Translations under genes and position numbers: made by a program
Origin: Trinickia violacea
Lineage (GTDB): Bacteria > Pseudomonadota > Gammaproteobacteria > Burkholderiales > Burkholderiaceae
Assembly: GCF_005280735.1 (NCBI RefSeq)
Contig: NZ_CP040077.1
Coordinates: forward strand, 4,340,001-4,404,000
Length of the DNA: 64,000 nt
Direction: 5' to 3'
Shown: piece after piece, positions 7,854 through 20,741 of the stretch
How positions within the stretch are numbered: the first letter of the stretch is position 1
Layout: the number at the start of each line of letters is the position of its first letter
Notes under the pieces: generated by a model
The model's database searches: none
Seen by the model: the letters and a program-made list of their open reading frames with translations, nothing else
Told to the model about the DNA's origin: nothing

Positions 7854-9122
7854 ATGCATACGATTGTTCTCGGCGGCGGCGTGATCGGCGTCGCCACCGC
7901 GTTTTATCTGCGCGAGCGAGGCTGCGACGTCACCGTCATCGAACGCGAGCCCGACGTCGCGCTCGCCACCAGCTTCGGCAACGCGGGCGTGATCGCGCCC
8001 GGCTATGTGACGCCGTGGGCCGCGCCCGGCATGCCGGCGAAAATCCTCAAGTACCTGTTCAAGCCCGCGTCGCCGCTGATCTTCCGGCCGACGCTCGATG
8101 CCGCGCAATGGCGCTGGATCGCGAGGTGGCTGCGCGAATGCGACCTCGCGCGGTTCCGCGTGAACAAGGAGCGGATGCAGCGCATCGCGTACTACAGCCG
8201 CGCGTGCCTGCACGAGTTCCGCAATCAGCACGCGTTCGACTACCGACGCAGCCAAGGCTATTTGCAGCTCTTTCGCAGCGAGTTCGATGTGAAGCTCGCA
8301 CAGCCCGCGCTCGCTGTACTGCGCGACGCGGACATCGCGCATCGCGAGGTGAGCGGCGCCGAATGCGTGCAGATCGAGCCGGGCTTGCGCTGGGCCAAGC
8401 AAACGCCGTATGCCGGGCTCTACCTGCCCGACGACGAAGCCGGCGATTGCGCGACCTTCACACGCGAGTTGCGCGCGGTCTGCGAAGCGAACGGCGTGCG
8501 GTTCCGCTTCGACACGCGCGTGGTTTCGCTCGACGTGCAAGGCGGCAAAGTGCGCGGCGCGCGCATCGAAAGCGCACAAGGCCCTCAGCAGACGCTGTCT
8601 GCCGACGCGGTCGTGACCGCGCTAGGCGTCGACAGCGTAGACGTCCTTGCGCCTCTCGGGGTGAGGGTCCCGCTCTATCCGGTAAAGGGCTACTCGGCGA
8701 CGCTGCCTGTCGTCGACGACGAAAAAGCGCCGCGCGCCGCGCTGATGGACGAATCGCTGAAGACGGCGATCACGCGCTTCGGTCCGAAACTGCGGATCGC
8801 GGGCACGGCGGAACTCGGCGACCGCCGCGCGACCTTGCGCGAACAAGCGCTGCAGACGCTCATGAAGGTGCTCGACGACTGGTTCCCGCATGCGGCGAAG
8901 CCGTCGACCGCGCAATTCTGGGTCGGCCGCCGGCCGATGACACCCGACGGCGCGCCGCTCGTCGGGCCATGCGGCATCGACGGGCTGTGGCTCAACCTCG
9001 GGCACGGCTCGACGGGTTGGGCGATGTCGATGGGATCGGGAAAGGTGGTCGCGGATCTCGTCACGGGCGCTACGCCGGAGATCGATCTCGACGGACTGAC
9101 GCTGGCGCGCTATCGCGCGTAG
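7854..9122 (+). CDS. D-amino acid dehydrogenase-type FAD oxidoreductase (DadA-like)
   Basis: The 422 residues start with the FAD Rossmann motif VLGGGVIGVATAFYL. The DadA family blocks follow: NAGVIAPGYVTPWAAPGMP, the linker DLARFRVNKERMQRIAYYSR, LYLPDDEAGD and the C-terminal GRRPMTPDGAPLVGP. DadA enzymes deaminate D-amino acids and pass electrons to quinone at the inner membrane. It lies 33 bp after the MFS gene in the same direction and probably shares its transcript. Substrate preference is not evident; related enzymes act on D-amino acids or D-hydroxyproline. Confidence 0.88.
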   Translation: MHTIVLGGGVIGVATAFYLRERGCDVTVIEREPDVALATSFGNAGVIAPGYVTPWAAPGMPAKILKYLFKPASPLIFRPTLDAAQWRWIARWLRECDLARFRVNKERMQRIAYYSRACLHEFRNQHAFDYRRSQGYLQLFRSEFDVKLAQPALAVLRDADIAHREVSGAECVQIEPGLRWAKQTPYAGLYLPDDEAGDCATFTRELRAVCEANGVRFRFDTRVVSLDVQGGKVRGARIESAQGPQQTLSADAVVTALGVDSVDVLAPLGVRVPLYPVKGYSATLPVVDDEKAPRAALMDESLKTAITRFGPKLRIAGTAELGDRRATLREQALQTLMKVLDDWFPHAAKPSTAQFWVGRRPMTPDGAPLVGPCGIDGLWLNLGHGSTGWAMSMGSGKVVADLVTGATPEIDLDGLTLARYRA

Positions 9123-9148
9123 CCGGTACGCGTGCCTGCGCACGCAAG

Positions 9149-9712
9149 CTAACCGGTGGCGGCTTCGCCCTCCTCGCCGTCGGGCAACGCCGCCGACGCC
9201 AGCTCGCTATAGCGCGCCCCATGCCGCGCGAGCGTGCTCGAATAGAGCGCGAGCGTATCGAAACGGATCGACAGCCCGGCAACCGGCACCGGCAATTCGC
9301 AAAGCGCCGACGCGTCACGCGGAAACCGTGCAAGCGTGATGTGCGGACGGAACGCGCGATCGTCCATCGGCAATTCCAGCGCTTCCAACACCGCCCTAAT
9401 ACGCGCGGCGAGCGCAAACAATGCATCGGATTTCGCGAGCACCGCAACCGTCAGCCGCGGATGCGCCGGCCCGGGCCAATGCTCGATGCGCTCCGTGCGA
9501 AAGACCGGCAGCGCCTCGGCAACCGACGACAGCGAATAGCCGAGCAACCCGCCCTTGCAGGCGGAAATCGTCCCCAGAAACGCGACCGTCAGATGCAACT
9601 GATCGACCGGCACGCGCCGGGCAACCGGCGGCGAAGGAAGCCCGGAGAGCGTCTCGCGCGTCGCCGCATCGGGTGCGAGTGCGATGAAGCAGCGTTGCCA
9701 GTCGTCGTCCAC
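9149..9712 (-). CDS. thpR: RNA 2',3'-cyclic phosphodiesterase ThpR (2H family)
   Basis: The 187-residue protein belongs to the 2H phosphoesterases, formerly called 2'-5' RNA ligase. Both catalytic HxT motifs are present: H40-L-T-V and H124-I-T-L. It opens RNA 2',3'-cyclic phosphates in the cytoplasm. It is convergent with the DadA-like gene (26-bp gap). The Cys-rich insertion around residues 50-56 is unremarkable. Confidence 0.9.
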   Translation of the reverse strand: MDDDWQRCFIALAPDAATRETLSGLPSPPVARRVPVDQLHLTVAFLGTISACKGGLLGYSLSSVAEALPVFRTERIEHWPGPAHPRLTVAVLAKSDALFALAARIRAVLEALELPMDDRAFRPHITLARFPRDASALCELPVPVAGLSIRFDTLALYSSTLARHGARYSELASAALPDGEEGEAATG

Positions 9713-9810
9713 GAGCGCCTCCGTTCGTCGGTTGGCCGAGTACGGGTATCGCGACCTGTCTATCGCGTTCGATTCCTACTGTACTGCGCGCGCACGCAGT
9801 GCGCATTCAG

Positions 9811-9849
9811 AAGAAACGAGGCCGGGTCGCCCTTGCGGGCGCCCGGCCT
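9811..9849 (-). terminator. Intrinsic terminator of gltBD
   Basis: A GC-rich stem (ggccggg/cccggcc extended by cgccc/gggcg with one bulged base, 9819-9849) is followed on the minus strand by the T-rich CGTTTCTTCT. It lies 70 bp after the gltD stop. Confidence 0.75.
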
Positions 9850-9918
9850 TCCTTACCGCTTTATCGTCTCCACCTAGCCCTGCTATTTGACTTGGCAGGG
9901 TTTTCCGGATCGATCGCC

Positions 9919-11385
9919 TTAGCGCGGCAAATCCGAATGCCCCATCAGGAACGCGTCGACCGAGCGCGCACATTGGCGGCCTTCGCGAATCGCCCACACG
10001 ACGAGCGACTGGCCACGCCGCATGTCACCCGCCGTGAACACGCCTTCGACCGACGTGTAATACGCCTTGTCGCCTTCGGTCGAAGCGCGCACGTTGCCGC
10101 GCGCGTCCTTATCGACGCCGAACGCTTCGAGCACCGGCGACACCGGCTGCGTGAAGCCCATCGCGAGCAGCACGAGATCGGCCTTCAGCTCGAACTCGGA
10201 GCCCGGCACTTCCTGCATCTTGCCGTCCTTCCACTCGATGCGCGCGGCGATCAGCTTGTCGACCTTGCCGTTCTTGCCTTCGAAGCGCTTCGTCGCCACC
10301 GACCAATCGCGCTCGCAGCCCTCCTCATGCGACGACGAAGTGCGCAGCTTGACCGGCCAGTACGGCCACACGAGCGGCTTGTTCTCTTCTTCGGGCGGCT
10401 GCGGCAGCAGCTCGAACTGCGTGACGCTCTTCGCGCCATGGCGGTTCGACGTGCCGACGCAGTCCGAACCCGTGTCGCCGCCGCCGATCACGACGACGTG
10501 CTTGCCCTTCGCGAGCAGCTGGTCGGACACCTTGTCGCCGGCGTTGACCTTGTTCTGCTGCGGCAGGAACTCCATCGCGTAGTGAATGCCCGCGAGCTCG
10601 CGGCCCGGCACGGGCAGATCGCGCGGCGTTTCCGCGCCGCCCGCGATCACGATCGCGTCGAACTGTTCCTTCAGCTCGGCCGGCGTGACGGTTTCCTTCG
10701 CCGTGTTGCCGATATGCGCCGGCAGCGGATCTTTACCGATGAAGACATTGGCGCGGAACGTCACGCCTTCGGCTTCCATCTGGCGCATGCGGCGGTCGAT
10801 CAGCCACTTTTCGAGCTTGAAATCGGGGATGCCGTAGCGCAGCAGACCGCCGATTCGATCGTTCTTTTCGAACACGGTCACGTCGTGCCCGGCGCGCGCG
10901 AGCTGTTGCGCGACCGCGAGACCCGCCGGGCCCGAACCGACGACGGCCACCTTCTTGCCCGTCTTGTGCTTCGGCGGCTGCGGCGCGACCCAGCCTTCGG
11001 CCCATGCCTTATCGATGATCGCGTGCTCGATCGACTTGATGCCGACCGGGTCCGCGTTGATGCCGAGCGTGCACGCCGCTTCGCACGGCGCCGGGCAGAT
11101 GCGGCCCGTGAACTCGGGGAAGTTGTTGGTCGAATGCAGGACCTCGATCGCGTGCTTCCAATCTTGATGGAAGACCAGATCGTTGAAGTCCGGGATGATG
11201 TTGTTCACCGGGCAGCCGTTGTTGCAAAACGGAATGCCGCAGTCCATGCAACGTGCGCCTTGGATCTTCGCCTCGTCGTCGGTCAGTGCCGCGACGAATT
11301 CCTTGTAGTGCTTCACTCGCGTGAGCGGTGCTTCATACGCCTCGTGGCGGCGTTCGTACTCGAGAAAACCGGTTGCCTTGCCCAT
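9919..11385 (-). CDS. gltD: Glutamate synthase (NADPH) small subunit GltD
   Basis: This 488-residue flavoprotein feeds NADPH electrons to GltB. The N-terminal cysteine region CMDCGIPFCNNGCPVNN and CPAPCEAAC bind two 4Fe-4S clusters. The FAD motif GSGPAGLAVAQQLARAG and the NADPH motif GGGDTGSDCVG follow in the usual order, then the C-terminal FAD segment VFTAGDMRRGQSLVVWA. It lies about 100 bp after gltB on the same strand, ahead of a clear terminator. Together they make glutamate from glutamine and 2-oxoglutarate. Confidence 0.97.
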   Translation of the reverse strand: MGKATGFLEYERRHEAYEAPLTRVKHYKEFVAALTDDEAKIQGARCMDCGIPFCNNGCPVNNIIPDFNDLVFHQDWKHAIEVLHSTNNFPEFTGRICPAPCEAACTLGINADPVGIKSIEHAIIDKAWAEGWVAPQPPKHKTGKKVAVVGSGPAGLAVAQQLARAGHDVTVFEKNDRIGGLLRYGIPDFKLEKWLIDRRMRQMEAEGVTFRANVFIGKDPLPAHIGNTAKETVTPAELKEQFDAIVIAGGAETPRDLPVPGRELAGIHYAMEFLPQQNKVNAGDKVSDQLLAKGKHVVVIGGGDTGSDCVGTSNRHGAKSVTQFELLPQPPEEENKPLVWPYWPVKLRTSSSHEEGCERDWSVATKRFEGKNGKVDKLIAARIEWKDGKMQEVPGSEFELKADLVLLAMGFTQPVSPVLEAFGVDKDARGNVRASTEGDKAYYTSVEGVFTAGDMRRGQSLVVWAIREGRQCARSVDAFLMGHSDLPR

Positions 11386-11487
11386 GGGGTTCTCTTCTCA
11401 ATCTCTGTATCGGTAAGGGGATCGGCGCCCGCCGCTCGTGCGGCGGGTGCTTCGCAAAAACGCAGGTGACGGTTCGACGGTTGCGTA

Positions 11488-16191
<4,704 letters not shown>

Positions 16192-16324
16192 GGGGACACC
16201 GTGTGAGAAGGGCCGAAAGCGGCCGTTAAAACCATTTGTTGTTCCGCCATTCGCTGTGCCGGTGTGCAGCCGCGGGGGCGATCGGGCTTCCTGCGTTGTG
16301 CGCCTGGGAACCGCCGGAATTCGG

Positions 16325-16395
16325 AATATACGCGACGAATCAAAGGAATAGCAAATAAAACGTGATGGTCTGACACCAATTATCGAACTGGTGCA
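16325..16395 (-). promoter_or_regulatory. gltB promoter region with upstream inverted repeat
   Basis: On the minus strand a TTGCTA -35 (16354-16349) and a TATATT -10 (16330-16325) are 18 bp apart. Upstream of the -35 is an imperfect inverted repeat, tgcacca-N10-tggtgtca (minus strand, 16395-16371), well placed for an activator. Its half sites resemble NtrC half sites but the spacing is too long. The remainder of the 323-bp gap between gltB and the transposase-like gene holds only the terminator at 16433-16468. Confidence 0.42.
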
Positions 16396-16432
16396 TTGTC
16401 ATCTCATTTTAATGGGGCCGCATCAAAAACGA

Positions 16433-16468
16433 GCAAAAAGAAACGGCATCCGTAGATACCGTTTCTTT
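16433..16468 (-). terminator. Terminator downstream of the RAYT-like gene
   Basis: A perfect 10-bp stem (aaagaaacgg/ccgtttcttt) is followed by five T residues on the minus strand, 47 bp after the stop of the transposase-like gene. It separates that gene from gltB, which lies downstream in the same direction. Confidence 0.8.
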
Positions 16469-16514
16469 GCCGCGGGCCGCTTGGACCCTCGTACTCGTTA
16501 GGGGCAGGCGCTGC

Positions 16515-17222
16515 CTATTGCGTATGCGGCGTCTCGCGGACCTTCCTCGGCCGGCCGCGCGGCAACGGGGAGACGCGCCGGTTCGCCGCGCGCGCCGCCC
16601 ATTCCCGATACGAGTCGCCGCCGAGCACCCAGCCCTTCAGCGTGGCCTGCTGCAACTGGCTGGCTTCGCGCTCGTCGAGCGGCTGCTCGCAGAGCTCCTT
16701 GTACGCGCGCTGCCGTTCGAACGGCGTGTTGCCGAGCGACCAGTACAGCGGGTGGTCGGTGACGAGGCTGTCGATCGTCAGCCCGATGTGATGCCGATAG
16801 CTCGACCAACGATAGTCCTCAGGGAGCGTGGCGAGTTGCGCCCGCACGGGACACATTTCCACCACGCGGCTCGCAAGCAAAAAGTAACGCTCGCCTTCGA
16901 TGACGGTCGCGCGGTAGCGCCCTTCCCAAAGCGTGCCGCGCCGCGCGTAACGCCGGTTGAAGTGGGCGACGTAGCGCCGGCCCACCGCCTGCATCGCTTT
17001 CGGCAAGCTCGCCTCGTCGCTCGGCGTCACCAGCAATTGCACTGCGCCGGGCATCAGCACATAGGCATGAATGGCTAGGCGATGATCGCGCGACGCTGCT
17101 TTCAGGCAATCGATAAATAGCTCGTAGTCCTGGTCGTCGACAAACGCGGGCTGCTGATCGAGTCCGCGCAGGATCACATGCTGTGGCTGTTCAGGAACGT
17201 AGAGACGTGCAAGGCGTGCCAT
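16515..17222 (-). CDS. REP-associated (RAYT-type, Y1) transposase homologue, probably catalytically inactive
   Basis: The 235 residues follow the RAYT / IS200-like Y1 fold: HVILRG near the N-terminus, FVDDQDYELFIDCL, then YVAHFNRRYARRGTLWEGRYRA and EDYRWSSYRHH, all canonical blocks. The metal-binding HUH motif, normally NHVHLL, reads GAVQLL (A60-V-Q62), so both histidines are gone. The helix that normally reads YRYIELNPVRA reads SRVVEMCPVRA (118-128), losing its tyrosines. No flanking IS ends are seen. It is best viewed as a domesticated DNA-binding protein. It has its own terminator and lies between gltB and an OmpW gene. Confidence 0.86.
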   Translation of the reverse strand: MARLARLYVPEQPQHVILRGLDQQPAFVDDQDYELFIDCLKAASRDHRLAIHAYVLMPGAVQLLVTPSDEASLPKAMQAVGRRYVAHFNRRYARRGTLWEGRYRATVIEGERYFLLASRVVEMCPVRAQLATLPEDYRWSSYRHHIGLTIDSLVTDHPLYWSLGNTPFERQRAYKELCEQPLDEREASQLQQATLKGWVLGGDSYREWAARAANRRVSPLPRGRPRKVRETPHTQ

Positions 17223-17288
17223 GCTGGATTCCGTTTAGTCGCGTTGGTAATTACCCGAAGGTCTGAAAAGCCGCACCAACGTTCGCTT

Positions 17289-17328
17289 TAAGCGCGGCGC
17301 GGCTGAGCCCGAAGCGGCGCCGCGCTTA
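17289..17328. repeat. 12-bp perfect inverted repeat between the RAYT-like gene and the OmpW gene
   Basis: Arms 17289-17300 (taagcgcggcgc) and 17317-17328 (its reverse complement) flank a 16-nt loop. It sits in the divergent promoter region of the two genes. It could be a REP-like hairpin bound by the neighbouring RAYT-type protein, or an operator. Confidence 0.5.
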
Positions 17329-17409
17329 GGGAGAATGCTCTAGCGGGCGCATATGGTCTGATTCAAACCTTCTCTTCATAATAAGCGGGCCTTTTATGGA
17401 GGAGCACAC

Positions 17410-18132
17410 ATGAAATTAAAACAGGCCATCACGGGGGCGGCGGCGCTCGCCTGTATGACGGCGGCACATGCACAAACGGCCGGATCTTTTTACGTAACGA
17501 CAGGCTGGTTCCATCTAGCACCTCAAAGCAGCAGCGACCCGCTGGAAATCATTAGCACCGGGGGCACGCCGGTCAATCAGTCCGTGGCGGGCACCAGCGC
17601 CAGTGTCGACAGCTCCGACACACTGGGCCTGAGCGTCGGCTACAACATTACCGATCACCTCGCCAGCGAAATCGAATTCGGCATTCCGCCGAAGTTCGAT
17701 CTGCAAGGCTCTGGTGTGCTCTCGCAGTTCGGCACCCTCGGCACCGTGCGCCAATGGAGCCCGGCATTGCTGTTCAAGTGGAACTTCATGAGCCCGCAAG
17801 CGAAGCTCCGCCCGTATGTTGGTATAGGCGTGACCCGCGTCTGGTTCTCCGACGCCACGATCACCAACAACCAGTTTCAAGCTGACTTCCTGCATGGTGG
17901 TCCGACCAGCGTTTCCACGGATCGTTCCTGGGCCCCTGTGTTTAATTTGGGCTTCAACTACAACATCACGGACCACTGGTTCGCGGGCGTATCGATCTCG
18001 TACATCCCGCTCAGCGTGACCGCAAACTTCTCGACGGCCAATGTGGGCCCGACGAAAGTGACCGTGAATTCGCAAGCGAAGATCCGCCTGGACCCGATCG
18101 TCACTTACGCGAAGATCGGCTATCGCTTCTAA
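17410..18132 (+). CDS. OmpW-family outer membrane protein
   Basis: This 240-residue small beta-barrel has a signal peptide (cleavage expected after AHA, about residue 21). The barrel strands alternate and the protein ends in the aromatic outer membrane signature YAKIGYRF with terminal Phe. The OmpW features PYVGIGVTRVWF and LGFNYNITDHWFAGVSISYIPL are present. OmpW forms narrow channels for hydrophobic compounds. A GGAGGA ribosome binding site lies just before the ATG and a strong terminator follows, so it is monocistronic. The specific substrate is unknown. Confidence 0.9.
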   Translation: MKLKQAITGAAALACMTAAHAQTAGSFYVTTGWFHLAPQSSSDPLEIISTGGTPVNQSVAGTSASVDSSDTLGLSVGYNITDHLASEIEFGIPPKFDLQGSGVLSQFGTLGTVRQWSPALLFKWNFMSPQAKLRPYVGIGVTRVWFSDATITNNQFQADFLHGGPTSVSTDRSWAPVFNLGFNYNITDHWFAGVSISYIPLSVTANFSTANVGPTKVTVNSQAKIRLDPIVTYAKIGYRF

Positions 18133-18164
18133 GCGTAGCGGAAATTTTAGGCTTGCATGAGTGC

Positions 18165-18192
18165 CGCCGCACGACAACGTGCGGCGTTTTTT
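18165..18192 (+). terminator. Intrinsic terminator after the OmpW gene
   Basis: A perfect 9-bp stem (cgccgcacg/cgtgcggcg, loop acaa) is followed by six T residues, 32 bp after the stop. Confidence 0.92.
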
Positions 18193-18369
18193 ATTAGGCG
18201 CGGCTTATATCGACAGGTTGTAAATTCGACGGCAAACCGGCAGACGTGATGCACTTTCTACCCTCGACCGCTTGGCAAGCGCCTTGAGCGCTTGCGCCGG
18301 GCGGGATGGCATCGAAGTTGCTGAAAAGAGGTTTTGGCATCCATGTCCATTACCGACGGAGCGATCAGC

Positions 18370-18747
18370 ATGACAACATTGCCGAATACGAAAGACGCCA
18401 TCGGAGATTCCTGGAGCAGCACCAAGCGGCACGCGCGCCGTATCGCACGGCATAGCCGGCACGCGGCCGAAGACGTCGGCGGCGAAATGCGCGAGTTGCT
18501 GGCCGAGCTCGAGCAAGCGCTCACCGACGGCACGCAGGCCGACGCGGCCGTGCTCCGCACTCAATTGAAAAAACGCCTCGACGATGCGCGCGCCCGTCTC
18601 GATGGCGCACAGCAGAGCGTGCGCGAACGCGCGACCGAAGTGTTCGCCGACGCCGACGACTACGTGCGGGAAAACCCGTGGCAAGCGCTTGCGATTGTCG
18701 GTGGCGTGGCGCTCGTCGCCGGGGCGCTGCTTTCGCGCGGAAGGTAG
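18370..18747 (+). CDS. DUF883 / ElaB-YqjD family membrane-anchored protein
   Basis: A 125-residue amphipathic helical protein with a single C-terminal membrane segment, DYVRENPWQALAIVGGVALVAGALL, the hallmark of the ElaB/YqjD/DUF883 group. Those proteins tether ribosomes or act at the inner membrane in stationary phase in E. coli. The middle is heptad-rich (ELLAELEQALTDG ... LKKRLDDARARLDGAQ). ATG 18370 was chosen for its GGAG 9 bp upstream; ATG 18343 in frame is possible. It stands alone and is convergent with ugpQ. Confidence 0.82.
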   Translation: MTTLPNTKDAIGDSWSSTKRHARRIARHSRHAAEDVGGEMRELLAELEQALTDGTQADAAVLRTQLKKRLDDARARLDGAQQSVRERATEVFADADDYVRENPWQALAIVGGVALVAGALLSRGR

Positions 18748-18826
18748 ATGCGTGATGGACGGCGCGTCGTGTGCGTAGGAGCCGCGTTGTGCTCGACGCG
18801 CGCCCTCGTCGTTCGTTAATGCCGCG

Positions 18827-19582
18827 TCACGCCCGATCGAAGAAATCCGCGCCGATGAGATCGATGCGGTCGGTGCAGATCGAGTCCACGCCCCACTCGC
18901 CAAGCAGCCGCGCGCGCTCGGGATCATTCACCGTGTAAGCCAGGATAGACAGACCTGCCGCCTTGATTTGCGCGACGAGCCGCTCAGTCAGCTCGCGATG
19001 ATTCGCATGCAGCGAGACACATTCGAGCGCCTCCGTCTGCGCGCGCCAGTCCGCGGGCACGCCATCGAACAGCAGCCCTCGCGGCAACTCGGGTGCGGCG
19101 TCGCGTGCGGCGGCTAGCGCGTCGTACGAGAACGACGACAAGAGCGGCAGCACCGCCGAGGATGACCAAAGCTGCGCCGCCTCCTCCGCGACGAGCCGTC
19201 CCGTTTGCACATCGCGTAGCGCGCACGGCTTGATTTCGACATTCGCCGCGAGACCCAGCGCCTTGCAGCGCGCGGCGACTTGCTCGAGCGTCGGCATCCG
19301 CTCGCCGGCGAAGCGTGCATCGCGCCAACTGCCGGCATCGAGCGTCACGATCTCGTCATAACGCAGCTTCGCCGCTGCGCCGCGCCCGTTCGACGTGCGG
19401 TTCACCGTGTCGTCGTGCAGCAGGAACACGACGTTGTCGGCCGAGAGCTTCGCGTCGAATTCGATCATCTTCAGGCCGAGGCGCGCGCCGGTTTCGATCG
19501 CTGCGAGCGTGTTCTCGGGCGCGAGCGTGCCGCCGCCGCGATGCGCGACCACGCGCGGATAAGGCCAGTTGTCGCTTCTCAT
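18827..19582 (-). CDS. ugpQ: Glycerophosphodiester phosphodiesterase UgpQ
   Basis: UgpQ hydrolyses glycerophosphodiesters imported by the Ugp transporter to glycerol 3-phosphate and an alcohol in the cytoplasm. The 251-residue GDPD barrel has the signature VAHRGGGTLAPENTLAAIETGARLG near the N-terminus (catalytic His, Glu), FLLHDDTVNRTSNGRG, VEIKP and the closing AYTVNDPERARLL, GVDSICTDRID. The ATG at 19582 fits the usual length; an in-frame TTG at 19630 would add 16 residues and overlap ugpC. It is the last gene of ugpBAECQ. Confidence 0.93.
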   Translation of the reverse strand: MRSDNWPYPRVVAHRGGGTLAPENTLAAIETGARLGLKMIEFDAKLSADNVVFLLHDDTVNRTSNGRGAAAKLRYDEIVTLDAGSWRDARFAGERMPTLEQVAARCKALGLAANVEIKPCALRDVQTGRLVAEEAAQLWSSSAVLPLLSSFSYDALAAARDAAPELPRGLLFDGVPADWRAQTEALECVSLHANHRELTERLVAQIKAAGLSILAYTVNDPERARLLGEWGVDSICTDRIDLIGADFFDRA

Positions 19583-19626
19583 CGTCGAGGGTTCCGTGGT
19601 TGCCGCTATGGCTTCAAAACGTGGCT

Positions 19627-20712
19627 TCAAAACGCGCGCCGGCCCGTATCGGGATCGAAGAAATGAAGGTGCTGCACCGGCAGCGCGGCAGGCAGTGTGT
19701 CGCCGCGTACCGGACGCTCCACATGCGGCAGGCGCACAGCCACATCATGCTCGCCCCAGCGTCCGTGCGCGAGATTGTCGGCGCCGAGGAGTTCGCACGA
19801 CTCGACGGCGAGCGGCGCATGCGCTGCGGCGGTTTGCGGCGTCATGTGCTCGGGGCGGATGCCGAGAATCCAATCGCGTCCGTAGGCAATCTCGCGGCCG
19901 ATACCGGGCGCGCCCGCAATCGGCAGCGCGGGGCCGCCGCCCGCGACTTCGAACGTCGCGCCATCGGGTGAAAGGCGGCCTTTGAGCAAGTTCATCGCCG
20001 GCGAGCCGATGAAGCTCGCGACGAACACGGTCGCGGGACGCTCGTAGACTTCGGTCGGCGCGCCGATCTGTTCCGCGTGTCCGCGATTCATCACGATCAC
20101 GCGCTGCGCGAGCGTCATCGCTTCGATCTGATCGTGCGTGACGTAGAGGCTCGTCGTGCCAAGTCGCGCATGCAGGCGCTGGATCTCGAGCCGCATCTGC
20201 ACGCGCAGCTTGGCGTCGAGATTCGACAGCGGCTCGTCGAACAGGAACACCGACGGCTCGCGCACGATCGCGCGCCCCATCGCGACGCGCTGGCGCTGGC
20301 CGCCCGACAACTCGCGCGGCTTGCGCTCGAGCAGTGCTTCGAGTTCGAGGATCTTCGCCGCCGCCGCGACGCGCGAGTCGATCGTGCCGCCCGCGATGCC
20401 GCGAATCTTCAGACCATACGCCATGTTCTCCTTCACGCTCATGTGCGGATAGAGCGCGTAGTTCTGGAACACCATCGCGATGTCGCGATCCTTCGGCTCG
20501 AGCGTATTGACGACGCGCTCGCCGATCGCGATCTCGCCTTCCGACACGCTCTCGAGCCCCGCCACCATGCGCAGCAACGTCGACTTGCCGCAGCCCGATG
20601 GACCGACCAGCACGACGAACTCGCCGTCCGCGACATTGACGTCGATCCCGTGCAGCACGAACTGCTTGCCGTCGTACGTCTTGCGCACGCTCTTCAAAGT
20701 CAACGCTGCCAT
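19627..20712 (-). CDS. ugpC: sn-Glycerol-3-phosphate ABC transporter ATPase UgpC
   Basis: The 361-residue ATPase belongs to the MalK/UgpC type. Walker A GPSGCGKST, the Q-loop FQNYALYPHMSV, signature LSGGQRQRVAMGRAIV, Walker B VFLFDEPLSNLDAKLR and the H-loop YVTHDQIEAM are intact. The C-terminal regulatory OB-like domain includes YGRDWILGIRPEH. It powers the UgpA/UgpE permease. It sits 29 bp after ugpE. Confidence 0.96.
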   Translation of the reverse strand: MAALTLKSVRKTYDGKQFVLHGIDVNVADGEFVVLVGPSGCGKSTLLRMVAGLESVSEGEIAIGERVVNTLEPKDRDIAMVFQNYALYPHMSVKENMAYGLKIRGIAGGTIDSRVAAAAKILELEALLERKPRELSGGQRQRVAMGRAIVREPSVFLFDEPLSNLDAKLRVQMRLEIQRLHARLGTTSLYVTHDQIEAMTLAQRVIVMNRGHAEQIGAPTEVYERPATVFVASFIGSPAMNLLKGRLSPDGATFEVAGGGPALPIAGAPGIGREIAYGRDWILGIRPEHMTPQTAAAHAPLAVESCELLGADNLAHGRWGEHDVAVRLPHVERPVRGDTLPAALPVQHLHFFDPDTGRRAF

Positions 20713-20741
20713 GCTGTTTTTCTCTCCGTGATAGTCATGAA

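Noticed and set aside
16371..16395. NtrC-binding site upstream of gltB
   Set aside because: The half sites resemble NtrC half sites but are separated by 10 bp, well beyond the 3-5 bp seen in known sites; kept only as a generic inverted repeat.
16515..17222. An active insertion sequence
   Set aside because: No terminal repeats or target duplication, and the catalytic residues are lost; only the transposase-like gene remains.
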